The notes under the pieces: generated by a model
The model's database searches: none
What the model saw: the letters and a program-made list of their open reading frames with translations, nothing else
Told to the model about the DNA's origin: nothing
Shown: positions 45,398 through 53,654 of the stretch, in pieces
How positions within the stretch are numbered: position 1 is the stretch's first letter
Layout: each line of letters opens with the position of its first letter
From: Flavobacterium sp. KJJ
Lineage (GTDB): Bacteria > Bacteroidota > Bacteroidia > Flavobacteriales > Flavobacteriaceae
Reading direction: 5' to 3'
Assembly (NCBI RefSeq): GCF_000708595.2
Contig: NZ_JARP01000007.1
Location: 310,001 to 374,000 of the forward strand
Length of the DNA: 64,000 bases
Position numbers and translations under genes: made by a program

Positions 45398-45427
45398 AAA
45401 AGCCCCTTATTTTAATAAGGGGCTTTT
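45398..45427. terminator. Bidirectional terminator between pspC-like gene and permease
   Basis: AAAAGCCCCTTATT/AATAAGGGGCTTTT, 14-bp perfect stem, 2-nt centre, T-runs on both strands. Confidence 0.9.
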
Positions 45428-45441
45428 CTATTCTTCTATTT

Positions 45442-46914
45442 TTATTCTTCTATTTCTTGTGGTTTATTTAGTTTTGCTCGTTTTTTACTGTAAGCAAAAT
45501 AAACAACTATACCTATAGCTAACCATCCTAATGAAAGTAATTGAGCATCTAAACTCAAATTAATCATTAAATAAGTATTGATTGAAATACCACAAATTGC
45601 GATTACTGGCAAAGCAGGTACTTTAAATGTTCTCGTTAATTGAGGTTGTTTCACTCTTAGAATCCAAACAGCTATACAAACCATTGTAAAAGCAAATAAG
45701 GTACCAAAACTTGTCATATCTGCTAATCTGTTAATCGGTGTAAAAGCTGCAACTATAGCAATAATACCACCTAAGATCATTAAATTGGTTTTTGGTGTTC
45801 CTGAAATTGGATTTACTTTAGAAAATACAGGAGGAATTAAACCATCTTTAGACATACCCAAGAAAATTCTTGATTGCCCCATAATCATTACCATTAATAC
45901 AGAAATCAAACCAATAGTTGCAGCAACTGTAATTATAAAGCCAGCCCAAGGTTGCCCAGCAATATCAAATGCATATGCTACTGGAGCTTTTATAGCTTCT
46001 GGATATTTTCCTAGTGGATTAAAGTCTTGGTAATTCATCATTCCTGTTAAAACTAAAGAAACAAGAATGTATAATGTAGTACAAATTAATAAAGAAGCAA
46101 TAATAGCAAACGGAACATCTTTTTTAGGATTAATTGCCTCACCAGCTTGTGTAGAAACTGCATCAAAACCTACATAGGCAAAGAAAATTGCAGCAGCTCC
46201 TGAAACAATTCCTGCTATTCCGTATGCATTATGAGTTGTTTCTTTTTCAACGATTTGTGTTGCTGCCGGAATGAACGGATGCCAGTTAGCAGTATTAATA
46301 AAGAAAAGACCTGCAACAATTACGAATATTACAGCAGAAACTTTAAGAATAACAATCATATTATTTGCTTTTGCTGCGCTTTTTGTACCTTTTATAAGTA
46401 ATGAAATAACCAAAATAACAATTAAAAAGGCAGGAAGATTCATTGAAAAACCTTCACCAGTATAACTTGCAGGGTCTGTTGTGAGCCATTCAGGAAGCTT
46501 AATATGAAACATTTTAAGTAATTTATTAAAATATCCTGACCAGGAAACTGCTACCGTCATTGATCCCATTGCATACTCAAGGATAAGCCCCCAACCGATA
46601 ATCCAGGCAAAAATTTCTCCAATTGTACCATATGCATAAGCATATGCAGAACCTTCAACAGGTAAAATTGAGGCAAACTCAGAATAACAAAGAGCAGCAA
46701 AAACACAGGCAATACCTGCAATGATGAATGAAAGTGCTAATGCTGGACCTGCATGATAATATGCACCTGTGCCAGTAAGAACAAAAATTCCTCCACCAAT
46801 AATAGCTCCAACTCCAATGGCTGTTAGACTCCATTTACCTAGAACTCTTTTTAAATCACTTTTTTTCATATCAGCTTCAAAAGCTGAAATTGGTTTAACT
46901 CTCCAAATTGACAT
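45442..46914 (-). CDS. APC superfamily amino acid permease
   Basis: 490 aa with about 12-13 transmembrane segments. The first carries GVGAIIGGGIFVLTG, the substrate-binding unwound helix of the amino acid-polyamine-organocation family. FFAYVGFDAVSTQAGEAINPKKDVP is the conserved loop of cationic-type (CAT/YfnA-like) members. Likely takes up amino acids by proton symport. Substrate not resolvable. Own promoter upstream and terminator downstream. Confidence 0.92.
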   Translation of the reverse strand: MSIWRVKPISAFEADMKKSDLKRVLGKWSLTAIGVGAIIGGGIFVLTGTGAYYHAGPALALSFIIAGIACVFAALCYSEFASILPVEGSAYAYAYGTIGEIFAWIIGWGLILEYAMGSMTVAVSWSGYFNKLLKMFHIKLPEWLTTDPASYTGEGFSMNLPAFLIVILVISLLIKGTKSAAKANNMIVILKVSAVIFVIVAGLFFINTANWHPFIPAATQIVEKETTHNAYGIAGIVSGAAAIFFAYVGFDAVSTQAGEAINPKKDVPFAIIASLLICTTLYILVSLVLTGMMNYQDFNPLGKYPEAIKAPVAYAFDIAGQPWAGFIITVAATIGLISVLMVMIMGQSRIFLGMSKDGLIPPVFSKVNPISGTPKTNLMILGGIIAIVAAFTPINRLADMTSFGTLFAFTMVCIAVWILRVKQPQLTRTFKVPALPVIAICGISINTYLMINLSLDAQLLSLGWLAIGIVVYFAYSKKRAKLNKPQEIEE

Positions 46915-46945
46915 ACTATTATATTGGTTTAATGTTATTAAGCTC

Positions 46946-46979
46946 CAAATGTATTGTTTTTTGTAAAAAATAAAAACAA
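46946..46979 (-). promoter_or_regulatory. Permease promoter
   Basis: On the minus strand TTG (46979-46977), 23-nt spacer, TACATTTG (46953-46946), an exact -7 box. ATG 31 nt downstream. Confidence 0.65.
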
Positions 46980-47179
46980 TTATATTGTTTTAAGTTACAA
47001 AATGTTTAAAATGTTCAGAAAAGTGCTGATAAATTATCTTTGAGCCCTCTAATTCATCAATTTAATTAAGGTTTATATTTAAAATGTATAATTCTCACAA
47101 AACGCATTTTTTATAATACATTTCTTAATAAATTATTTTAATTTCGTTTGTTTATATTTTAAATGACGTTAGAAAATTT

Positions 47180-48076
47180 ATGAAAATGAAAAATTTTAAA
47201 GAATTGCAATTGTATTTTAAATTTACAAGACAACAGCGAACAGGAATTTTTTTACTTTTCTTGATTATTATCATTTTGCAGATTGTTTATTTTTTTGCAG
47301 ATTTTAGCTTGCCTCAAAAAGCATTTCCAGATAAAGAGAGATGGATGTCTCTGCAATCTGAGATCGATTCACTTCAAACTCTCAAATCTGAAATAAAACC
47401 AAAGGTATACTTATTTAATCCAAATTTTATTTCAGACTATAAAGGTTATAAACTTGGAATGTCTGTTCAGGAAATTGATAGACTGTTAGCATTTCGTAAA
47501 GAAAATAAATATGTAAATTCTGCTAGGGAATTTCAAGAGGTAACAAAAGTTTCAGATTCCTTATTAAAGGCCATTTCTCCATTTTTTAAGTTCCCTGATT
47601 GGATTCAAAAAAAGAAAGAGTTCGTCTCAGAAAAAAAAGATTATGTTCAAAAGATTAACTTTAAAAAAGAAAAGATTGTAATTTTAGATATTAATCAGGC
47701 AACTCAAGAAGATTTGATAAAAATTTATGGTGTAGGAGAAGCACTTTCAACACGAATACTAAAGCAGAAAGAAATTTTTGGAAGTTTTGTTTCGATGGAA
47801 CAAATGAATGATATCTGGGGACTTTCGCCAGAAGTACTTACAGAATTAAATACTCATTTTAAGGCTGTATTACCTGTTAACTTTAGAAAAATAGCGATCA
47901 ATGATGCTTCTTTAAAAGAATTATCACAGTTTCCTTATTTTAAATATGCATTAGCAAAACAAATTGTAACGTATAGGAGTATGAATGGAAATTTTACTAA
48001 TATTGAGGATTTGTCAAAAATTAAAGGTTTTCCTGTTGAAAAAGCAAAAATAATTAGTTTATATTTGGAGTTCTAA
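47180..48076 (+). CDS. Membrane-anchored helix-hairpin-helix (ComEA-like) protein
   Basis: 298 aa. One transmembrane helix (about 19-40, GIFLLFLIIIILQIVYFF), then three or more helix-hairpin-helix motifs of the ComEA type: VKIYGVGEALSTRIL, LSQFPYFKYALAKQIVTYR and LSKIKGFPVEKAKIISLYL. Such proteins bind DNA non-specifically outside the cytoplasm and in some bacteria serve DNA uptake. No other competence gene is adjacent, so the role is open. Acyl-CoA dehydrogenase follows after 18 nt. Confidence 0.78.
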   Translation: MKMKNFKELQLYFKFTRQQRTGIFLLFLIIIILQIVYFFADFSLPQKAFPDKERWMSLQSEIDSLQTLKSEIKPKVYLFNPNFISDYKGYKLGMSVQEIDRLLAFRKENKYVNSAREFQEVTKVSDSLLKAISPFFKFPDWIQKKKEFVSEKKDYVQKINFKKEKIVILDINQATQEDLIKIYGVGEALSTRILKQKEIFGSFVSMEQMNDIWGLSPEVLTELNTHFKAVLPVNFRKIAINDASLKELSQFPYFKYALAKQIVTYRSMNGNFTNIEDLSKIKGFPVEKAKIISLYLEF

Positions 48077-48094
48077 AAAATAAAGTAGCAAACA

Positions 48095-49237
48095 ATGAAT
48101 TTTGAATACAACGAAACACAATCAATGATTGCACAGTCTATTAAAGATTTTGCTGAAAAAAACATTAGACCTAATATAATGGAATGGGATGAAGCGCAGA
48201 TTTTTCCAATTCCACTATTTAAAAAATTAGGAGAAATGGGATTTATGGGCGTTTTAGTGCCTGAAGAATATGGCGGATCCGGATTAGGTTATCATGAGTA
48301 TATTACGGTTGTTGAAGAAATTTCAAAGGTCGATCCTTCAATTGGATTGTCTGTTGCTGCTCATAATTCATTATGTACAAATCATATTTTAACTTTTGGA
48401 AATGAAGAACAGAAGAAAAAATGGCTTCCAAAATTAGCAACTGCAGAATATATAGGAGCCTGGGGTCTAACAGAACACAATACAGGTTCTGATGCAGGTG
48501 GTATGAATACAACAGCTGTTAAAGATGGAGATCATTGGATTGTAAGTGGAGCTAAAAATTTTATTACCCATGCTATTTCTGGAGATATCGCGGTTGTAAT
48601 AGTTCGTACTGGTGAAAAAGGAGATTCAAAAGGAATGACCGCATTTGTTTTCGAAAAAGGAATGGCAGGATTTTCTTCAGGGAAAAAAGAAAATAAATTA
48701 GGTATGCGTGCAAGTGAAACCGCTGAGTTGGTTTTTGATAGTTGCAGGGTACCAGATGCAAATAGATTAGGAGAAGTGGGACAAGGGTTTGTTCAAGCGA
48801 TGAAAATATTAGATGGAGGCCGAATTTCAATAGGAGCTTTATCATTGGGTATTGCTAAAGGTGCTTATGAAGCTGCATTAAAGTATTCTAAAGAAAGACA
48901 TCAATTTGGACAGCCGATCAGCAGTTTTCAAGGTATCTCATTTAAATTAGCTGATATGGCTACAGAAATAGAAGCGTCAGAATTATTATTGCATAAAGCC
49001 GCTTTCTTGAAACAACAACATAAGCCAGTTACCACTCTTGGGGCTATGGCAAAAATGTATGCCTCAGAAGCTTGTGTGAAAATTGCAAATGAAGCCGTAC
49101 AGATTCATGGAGGCTATGGTTATACTAAAGATTTTCCGGTAGAAAAATTCTACAGAGATTCTAAATTATGTACCATTGGAGAAGGAACTACTGAAATTCA
49201 GAAATTAGTTATTTCGAGAAATTTATTAAAAGACTAA
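48095..49237 (+). CDS. Acyl-CoA dehydrogenase
   Basis: 380 aa FAD enzyme making trans-2-enoyl-CoA in fatty acid or branched-chain amino acid degradation. Signatures: WGLTEHNTGSDAGGM (FAD/substrate), GGRISIGALSLGIAKGAYE, and GEGTTEIQKLVISRNLL with Glu363 as catalytic base. Standard length, and close in type to short/branched-chain and butyryl-CoA enzymes. It is 18 nt downstream of the helix-hairpin-helix gene. No electron-transfer flavoprotein is next to it. Confidence 0.93.
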   Translation: MNFEYNETQSMIAQSIKDFAEKNIRPNIMEWDEAQIFPIPLFKKLGEMGFMGVLVPEEYGGSGLGYHEYITVVEEISKVDPSIGLSVAAHNSLCTNHILTFGNEEQKKKWLPKLATAEYIGAWGLTEHNTGSDAGGMNTTAVKDGDHWIVSGAKNFITHAISGDIAVVIVRTGEKGDSKGMTAFVFEKGMAGFSSGKKENKLGMRASETAELVFDSCRVPDANRLGEVGQGFVQAMKILDGGRISIGALSLGIAKGAYEAALKYSKERHQFGQPISSFQGISFKLADMATEIEASELLLHKAAFLKQQHKPVTTLGAMAKMYASEACVKIANEAVQIHGGYGYTKDFPVEKFYRDSKLCTIGEGTTEIQKLVISRNLLKD

Positions 49238-49241
49238 TAGT

Positions 49242-49285
49242 AAGAGTAAATAAGCTTATATTCTCTTGATCTTTTACTCTTTTTT
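49242..49285 (+). terminator. Terminator after acyl-CoA dehydrogenase
   Basis: AAGAGTAAA/TTTACTCTT (49242-49250 with 49273-49281), then T's. Confidence 0.75.
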
Positions 49286-49337
49286 CTTTTTAAAAAAATA
49301 ATTCATAATTTATAATTCATAATTCATAATTAATATT

Positions 49338-49345
49338 TACTTTTG
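49338..49345 (+). promoter_or_regulatory. rpsU promoter -7 element
   Basis: TACTTTTG, exact TAnnTTTG. Predicted start of RNA near 49351, giving a leader of only about 24 nt that holds little besides the Shine-Dalgarno. Just upstream, ATTCATAAT recurs between about 49300 and 49330. Confidence 0.6.
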
Positions 49346-49358
49346 CAACCTTAACGAG

Positions 49359-49366
49359 AGGAGGTG
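49359..49366 (+). promoter_or_regulatory. Extended Shine-Dalgarno of rpsU
   Basis: AGGAGGTG, eight bases complementary to CACCUCCU at the 16S 3' end, 8 nt before the ATG. Almost all other starts in the window have none. Known from work on Bacteroidota ribosomes: bS21 helps hide the anti-Shine-Dalgarno, and flavobacterial rpsU keeps a strong site, so bS21 shortage would raise its own translation. Confidence 0.85.
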
Positions 49367-49374
49367 TCTATATT

Positions 49375-49569
49375 ATGTTAATTATACCAATTAAAGACGG
49401 AGAAAATATCGATAGAGCATTAAAGCGCTATAAAAGAAAATTTGATAAAACAGGAACTGTTCGTCAATTAAGAGCACGTACTGCTTTTATTAAGCCTTCT
49501 GTAATCAAAAGAGCTCAAATTCAAAAAGCTGCTTACATTCAAAACATGAGAGATGGTTTAGAGAGTTAG
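49375..49569 (+). CDS. rpsU: 30S ribosomal protein bS21
   Basis: 64 aa, basic, IIPIKDGENIDRALKRYKRKFDKTGTVRQLRAR. Small-subunit protein near the 16S 3' end. The upstream leader carries an unusually strong Shine-Dalgarno (49359-49366), pointing to translational autoregulation. Own promoter and a strong terminator make it monocistronic or nearly so. xerC and hpf, also linked to chromosome and ribosome upkeep, follow. Confidence 0.97.
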   Translation: MLIIPIKDGENIDRALKRYKRKFDKTGTVRQLRARTAFIKPSVIKRAQIQKAAYIQNMRDGLES

Positions 49570-49591
49570 TATTAGCTATTCAAAAATAATT

Positions 49592-49637
49592 ACCGTTAGT
49601 CATCAAAAAATTATAACTTTGATGCTAGCGGTTTTTT
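49592..49637 (+). terminator. rpsU terminator
   Basis: ACCGTTAG/CTAGCGGT with inner CATCAAA/TTTGATG, then T7. Confidence 0.88.
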
Positions 49638-49702
49638 TATGTGTAATTTTTAAATTTCTCTGAGGTTATATTTGTGTAATATATAATAGGTAGAAATAAA
49701 GA

Positions 49703-50608
49703 ATGTCTTTTCTTATGAAATCAAACAAAGAAGCATTTCGTGATTATCTTCAGTTGGAGAAAAAATATTCTGCTCATACTGTTAATGCTTATTTAAATGA
49801 TATTACTTTTTTTGAAGTGTTCAATAAAACTCATTTTGAACAGGAAGATATCGAAAAAGTAAATTATAGTCAAATTAGAAGTTGGATTGTTTCTTTGGTC
49901 GATCAGGATATTTCAAATGTTTCAGTTAATAGAAAAATGGCTTCTCTGAAGTCGTTTTATAAATTTCTTCTCAAAACAAAACAAATAGATGTCAGCCCGA
50001 TGTTAAAGCATAAGGCATTGAAAACTCCAAAAATTGTTCAGATTCCCTTTTCTGAAAAAGAGCTAATAGAATTGATGGAGGAAGTTGGTTCACCTGTTGG
50101 ATTTGAAGAAGTACGTGATAAGCTTATTGTGGATCTTTTTTATACAACGGGAATGCGAAGAGCAGAATTAATTCATTTAATGAATCGAAATGTTGATTTG
50201 TCTTCAAATGTCGTTAAGGTTTTGGGAAAGCGCAATAAAGAGCGTATTATACCGATTCTTCCAATTGTTGTCGAACAATTTAAGTTGTATTTGTCAGAAC
50301 GTTCTTCTGTGGAAAAAATAGTGGATACTGATTATTTTTTTATTTCAAAAAAAGGGTTAAAATTGAGCGAATCTTTTGTGTATCGATTAATAAATTCTTA
50401 CTTTAGTAAAGTCTCTGAAAAGGTAAAAAAAAGTCCGCACGTGCTTCGGCATACTTTTGCGACTCACTTATTAAATAACGGAGCAGATTTAAATTCAGTT
50501 AAAGAATTATTAGGGCATTCGAGTTTAGCGTCTACGCAAGTTTATACTCATAATAGTTTAGCAGAGCTTAAAAAGGTGTATACTGATGCGCATCCTCGGA
50601 ATAAGTAA
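49703..50608 (+). CDS. xerC: Tyrosine recombinase XerC/XerD type
   Basis: 301 aa. N-terminal SAM-like core-binding domain (about 8-100) and catalytic domain with Arg152 (TGMRRAEL), Lys179 (GKRNKER), His246 and Arg249 (SPHVLRHTFATHLL), His272 (LGHSSL) and nucleophile Tyr281. Size and motifs are those of the chromosome-dimer resolvases, not of phage integrases. An ATG at 49715 would also serve. hpf follows after 34 nt. Which of XerC or XerD it is cannot be fixed here. Confidence 0.88.
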   Translation: MSFLMKSNKEAFRDYLQLEKKYSAHTVNAYLNDITFFEVFNKTHFEQEDIEKVNYSQIRSWIVSLVDQDISNVSVNRKMASLKSFYKFLLKTKQIDVSPMLKHKALKTPKIVQIPFSEKELIELMEEVGSPVGFEEVRDKLIVDLFYTTGMRRAELIHLMNRNVDLSSNVVKVLGKRNKERIIPILPIVVEQFKLYLSERSSVEKIVDTDYFFISKKGLKLSESFVYRLINSYFSKVSEKVKKSPHVLRHTFATHLLNNGADLNSVKELLGHSSLASTQVYTHNSLAELKKVYTDAHPRNK

Positions 50609-50642
50609 TAATTCTGAAATGTTTAACCCTAAAATTAGTATT

Positions 50643-50945
50643 ATGAAGGTAGATGTTCATGCAGTTAACTTTACTGTTGACAGAAAGTTGGTGGATTTTA
50701 TTCAAGAAAGAATGGATAAATTAGAAAAATATTATGATCGAGTGGTTTCGGCAGACGTTTTTTTAAAAGTCGAGAGAACCAGTGACAAAGAGAATAAGGC
50801 AGTAGAGATTAAGATTAATGTTCCTGGAGATGATTTTTTGGTTAAAAAACAATGCAAAACATTTGAAGAAGCGGTCGAGCTTTCGGCAGAATCTTTAGAA
50901 CGTTTACTGGTAAAAAGGAAAGAAAAAATAAGAGCACACATATAA
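50643..50945 (+). CDS. hpf: Ribosome hibernation promoting factor, short form
   Basis: 100 aa from MKVDVHAVNFTVDRKLVDFI. The longer frame from 50586 overlaps xerC and is rejected. Beta-alpha-beta-beta-beta-alpha fold of the HPF/YfiA family, without the C-terminal extension of long HPF. Binds the decoding region of idle 30S subunits in stationary phase. Located just before the tRNA-tuf transcription unit. Confidence 0.9.
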   Translation: MKVDVHAVNFTVDRKLVDFIQERMDKLEKYYDRVVSADVFLKVERTSDKENKAVEIKINVPGDDFLVKKQCKTFEEAVELSAESLERLLVKRKEKIRAHI

Positions 50946-50968
50946 TTGAAATTTTTTTCAAAAAATGT

Positions 50969-50998
50969 TTTGATTCAAAGATAAAATAGCTACATTTG
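50969..50998 (+). promoter_or_regulatory. Promoter of the tRNA-tuf-secE operon
   Basis: TTTG (50969-50972), 18-nt spacer, TACATTTG (50991-50998), an exact -7 box. RNA start expected near 51004, about 32 nt before tRNA-Thr. A good example of the phylum's promoter. Confidence 0.72.
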
Positions 50999-51035
50999 CA
51001 GTCCGTTAGAAATAGCGGACTTTTTTATTGATATT

Positions 51036-51109
51036 GCCAGCGTAGCTCAGTTGGCTAGAGCAGCTGATTTGTAATCAGCAGGTCGTGGGTTCGAGTCCCT
51101 CCGCCGGCT
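51036..51109 (+). tRNA. tRNA-Thr (UGU anticodon)
   Basis: 74 nt, cloverleaf with anticodon TGT in loop TTTGTAA (stem CTGAT/ATCAG). Acceptor GCCAGCG/CGCCGGC shows one A-C mismatch at pair 4-69, and the T stem GTGGG/CCCTC a T-T mismatch. CCA is not encoded. Confidence 0.93.
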
Positions 51110-51162
51110 CAAAATATTTCAAATGCGATTTGAAATTGTTCATGTAATTATTGATAAAAAAA

Positions 51163-51243
51163 GGGGAGATACTCAAGCGGCCAACGAGGGCAGACTGTAA
51201 ATCTGCTGTGTGAACTTCGCAGGTTCGAATCCTGCTCTCCCCA
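51163..51243 (+). tRNA. tRNA-Tyr (GUA anticodon)
   Basis: 81 nt with a long variable arm. Acceptor GGGGAGA/TCTCCCC, anticodon GTA in loop CTGTAAA, T stem GCAGG/CCTGC. CCA not encoded. Confidence 0.95.
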
Positions 51244-51360
51244 CGATTTTGATGTCAGATTGATGATTTCAGAATTTAGATTGTAAAAAAAAAGATTGGA
51301 TTTTATTCGGCTTTATTTTTTAATCTAAATCGGGAATGTAAAGTCTAAAATTCAAGCTCT

Positions 51361-51432
51361 GCCGGTGTAGCTCAGGGGTAGAGTGCTTCCTTGGTAAGGA
51401 AGAGGTCTCGGGTTCAATTCCCGACATTGGCT
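51361..51432 (+). tRNA. tRNA-Thr (GGU anticodon)
   Basis: 72 nt. Acceptor GCCGGTG/CATTGGC with two G-T pairs, anticodon GGT in loop TTGGTAA between CTTCC and GGAAG. CCA not encoded. The 117 nt before it hold no tRNA, although tRNA-Gly is often found at this place in related clusters. Confidence 0.94.
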
Positions 51433-51487
51433 CAAGTAAGTAGGAAATTGAAAATTAATATATAACTAAGATTAAAAATTAAGTAAA

Positions 51488-52675
51488 ATGGCAAAGGAGA
51501 ATTTTAATCGTTCCAAACCGCACTTAAACATAGGTACAATTGGACACGTGGATCACGGAAAAACTACATTAACTGCTGCAATTACAAAAGTATTGTCTGA
51601 TGCAGGTTACTGTCAAGCAAAATCGTTTGATCAAATCGATAACGCTCCAGAGGAGAAAGAAAGAGGTATTACTATTAATACATCGCACGTAGAGTATGAA
51701 ACAGCTAATCGTCACTACGCTCACGTTGACTGTCCAGGTCACGCGGATTACGTAAAGAACATGGTTACTGGTGCTGCTCAAATGGACGGAGCTATCTTAG
51801 TAGTTGCTGCTACAGATGGTCCAATGCCACAAACTCGTGAGCACATCCTTTTAGGTCGTCAGGTTGGTATTCCAAGAATCGTTGTTTTCATGAACAAAGT
51901 GGATATGGTTGATGATGCTGAATTGTTAGAGCTTGTTGAAATGGAAATTAGAGATTTATTATCTTTCTACGAATATGATGGAGATAATGGTCCTGTAGTT
52001 CAAGGTTCTGCTTTAGGAGGATTGAATAACGATCCTGCTTGGGTACCAAAAATCATTGAATTAATGGAAGCTGTTGATGCTTGGATCGAAGAGCCAGTGC
52101 GTGACGTAGCTAAGCCATTCTTGATGCCGGTTGAAGATGTATTTACAATTACTGGTCGTGGAACTGTTGCTACAGGTCGTATCGAAACAGGTATTGCTAA
52201 TACAGGAGATCCAGTTGAAATCATTGGTATGGGAGCTGATAAATTAACTTCTACTATTACAGGAGTTGAGATGTTCCGTAAAATCCTTGATAGAGGTGAA
52301 GCTGGAGATAACGTAGGTTTATTGTTAAGAGGTATTGATAAAGAATCTATCAAAAGAGGAATGGTTATCATTAAGCCAGGATCAGTAAAACCACACGCTA
52401 CTTTCAAAGCAGAGGTTTATATCTTGAAAAAAGAAGAAGGTGGACGTCATACTCCATTCCATAATAACTACCGTCCACAGTTCTACGTACGTACAACTGA
52501 CGTAACAGGAGTTATTACTTTACCAGAAGGAGTAGAGATGGTAATGCCAGGAGATAACTTGACTATCAATGTTTCTTTATTGAGCCCAATCGCTATGAGC
52601 GTAGGTTTACGTTTCGCTATCCGTGAAGGTGGTAGAACTGTAGGAGCTGGTCAGGTAACTGAAATCGTAGGATAA
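51488..52675 (+). CDS. tuf: Elongation factor Tu
   Basis: 395 aa GTPase that brings aminoacyl-tRNA to the ribosome. G1 GHVDHGKT (residues 19-26), G3 DCPGHADY, G4 NKVDM, plus domains 2 and 3 with VEMFRKILDRGEAGDNVG and REGGRTVGAGQVTEIV. Highly biased codon use. Follows the tRNA genes and precedes tRNA-Trp and secE in one transcription unit. Confidence 0.99.
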   Translation: MAKENFNRSKPHLNIGTIGHVDHGKTTLTAAITKVLSDAGYCQAKSFDQIDNAPEEKERGITINTSHVEYETANRHYAHVDCPGHADYVKNMVTGAAQMDGAILVVAATDGPMPQTREHILLGRQVGIPRIVVFMNKVDMVDDAELLELVEMEIRDLLSFYEYDGDNGPVVQGSALGGLNNDPAWVPKIIELMEAVDAWIEEPVRDVAKPFLMPVEDVFTITGRGTVATGRIETGIANTGDPVEIIGMGADKLTSTITGVEMFRKILDRGEAGDNVGLLLRGIDKESIKRGMVIIKPGSVKPHATFKAEVYILKKEEGGRHTPFHNNYRPQFYVRTTDVTGVITLPEGVEMVMPGDNLTINVSLLSPIAMSVGLRFAIREGGRTVGAGQVTEIVG

Positions 52676-52692
52676 TCCTATAAATATTATAA

Positions 52693-52730
52693 AAAGCCAG
52701 TTGATTTTCTTAACTGAAATCACTGGCTTT
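52693..52730 (+). other. Hairpin between tuf and tRNA-Trp
   Basis: AAAGCCAGT/ACTGGCTTT, continued by GATTTT/GAAATC after one bulged base: 15 bp in all. No T-run follows on the plus strand, so it may be a processing or partial-termination site, not a full terminator. Confidence 0.6.
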
Positions 52731-52734
52731 AATT

Positions 52735-52805
52735 ACGGGCGTAGTTCAAGGGTAGAATAGCGGTCTCCAAAACCGTTGATGGGGGTTCGAATCCCTCCGC
52801 CCGTG
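52735..52805 (+). tRNA. tRNA-Trp (CCA anticodon)
   Basis: 71 nt. Acceptor ACGGGCG/CGCCCGT, anticodon CCA in loop CTCCAAA. Lies between tuf and secE as usual for the phylum. Confidence 0.95.
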
Positions 52806-52824
52806 CAATAAAAAAATATATCAA

Positions 52825-53025
52825 ATGACAAAAGTTACTAATTATTTATCAGAGGCTTTCGAAGAGTTAAAGTCAAATGTTACTTGGCCAGCTTGGGCTG
52901 AGGTTCAAAAATTGACAATTGTTGTGGCTGTATTTTCGATTCTATTTGCTTTGGCAACTTGGGGAGTAGACGAATTTTTTGCAAAAGCTTTGGCTGGATT
53001 TTTTAGTTGGTTAAAAAAAGGATAA
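52825..53025 (+). CDS. secE: Preprotein translocase subunit SecE
   Basis: 66 aa. Amphipathic cytoplasmic helix (YLSEAFEELKSNVTWPAWAEVQKLT) with the conserved VTWP, then one transmembrane helix (VVAVFSILFALATWGVDEFF). Single-span SecE form that stabilises SecY. nusG begins 10 nt downstream, as in most bacteria. Confidence 0.96.
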   Translation: MTKVTNYLSEAFEELKSNVTWPAWAEVQKLTIVVAVFSILFALATWGVDEFFAKALAGFFSWLKKG

Positions 53026-53035
53026 TTTTTTTGTG

Positions 53036-53587
53036 ATGGCAGATAATAATGTGAAAAAATGGTATGTGGTTAGAGCTGTAAGCGGACAAGAAAATAAAGT
53101 CAAAGCTTATATCGAAACTGAAATTGCCAGACTAGGTATGGGTGATTATGTTTCCCAAGTTTTAGTGCCTACAGAAAAAGTAGTTACTGTAAAAGAAGGG
53201 AAAAAAATGTCTAAGGATAAGGTTTATTTCCCTGGATATGTTATGATCGAAGCCAACTTAGTTGGTGAGATACCTCATATTATTAAGTCTATTACAAGTG
53301 TAATTGGATTTTTAGGAGAAATTAAAGGAGGAGAACCTGTTCCTTTGAGACTATCTGAAGTAAATCGTATGTTAGGTAAAGTAGATGAGTTAGCTGTTAA
53401 TACAGATACTCGTGCTATTCCTTTCAACTTAGGAGAAACTGTTAAAGTGATCGATGGTCCTTTTAATGGATTTAACGGTACAGTTGAAAAAATTAATGAA
53501 GAAAAGCGTAAACTTGAAGTTATGGTTAAGATTTTCGGAAGAAAAACACCACTAGAATTAAGTTTTATGCAAGTTGAAAAAGTATAA
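53036..53587 (+). CDS. nusG: Transcription termination/antitermination factor NusG
   Basis: 183 aa from the ATG at 53036. A GTG one codon earlier is in frame but unnecessary. N-terminal NGN domain (KKWYVVRAVSGQENKV...KVYFPGYVMIEA) binds RNA polymerase. The C-terminal KOW domain (GETVKVIDGPFNGFNGTVEKI) binds Rho or S10. Sits in the normal secE-nusG-rplK order. Confidence 0.96.
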   Translation: MADNNVKKWYVVRAVSGQENKVKAYIETEIARLGMGDYVSQVLVPTEKVVTVKEGKKMSKDKVYFPGYVMIEANLVGEIPHIIKSITSVIGFLGEIKGGEPVPLRLSEVNRMLGKVDELAVNTDTRAIPFNLGETVKVIDGPFNGFNGTVEKINEEKRKLEVMVKIFGRKTPLELSFMQVEKV

Positions 53588-53654
53588 TTTTTTGTTACAT
53601 ATATAATAACCATTGTAATCGCTTCCATTGATTGCAGTGTTAAATTTTTTAAAA

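Noticed and set aside
49300..49332. Repeated ATTCATAAT words before rpsU as a CRISPR or operator array
   Set aside because: Units are short, AT-only and overlapping, with no spacers. More likely low-complexity promoter DNA.
49703..50608. Tyrosine recombinase as a sign of a mobile element next to tRNA genes
   Set aside because: Length, motifs and the rpsU-xerC-hpf context fit a chromosomal Xer recombinase. No att duplication of the tRNA ends, phage or transfer genes are seen.
52000..52407. Long minus-strand frame inside tuf
   Set aside because: Mirror frame of a highly biased gene. It has no start context and no family resemblance.
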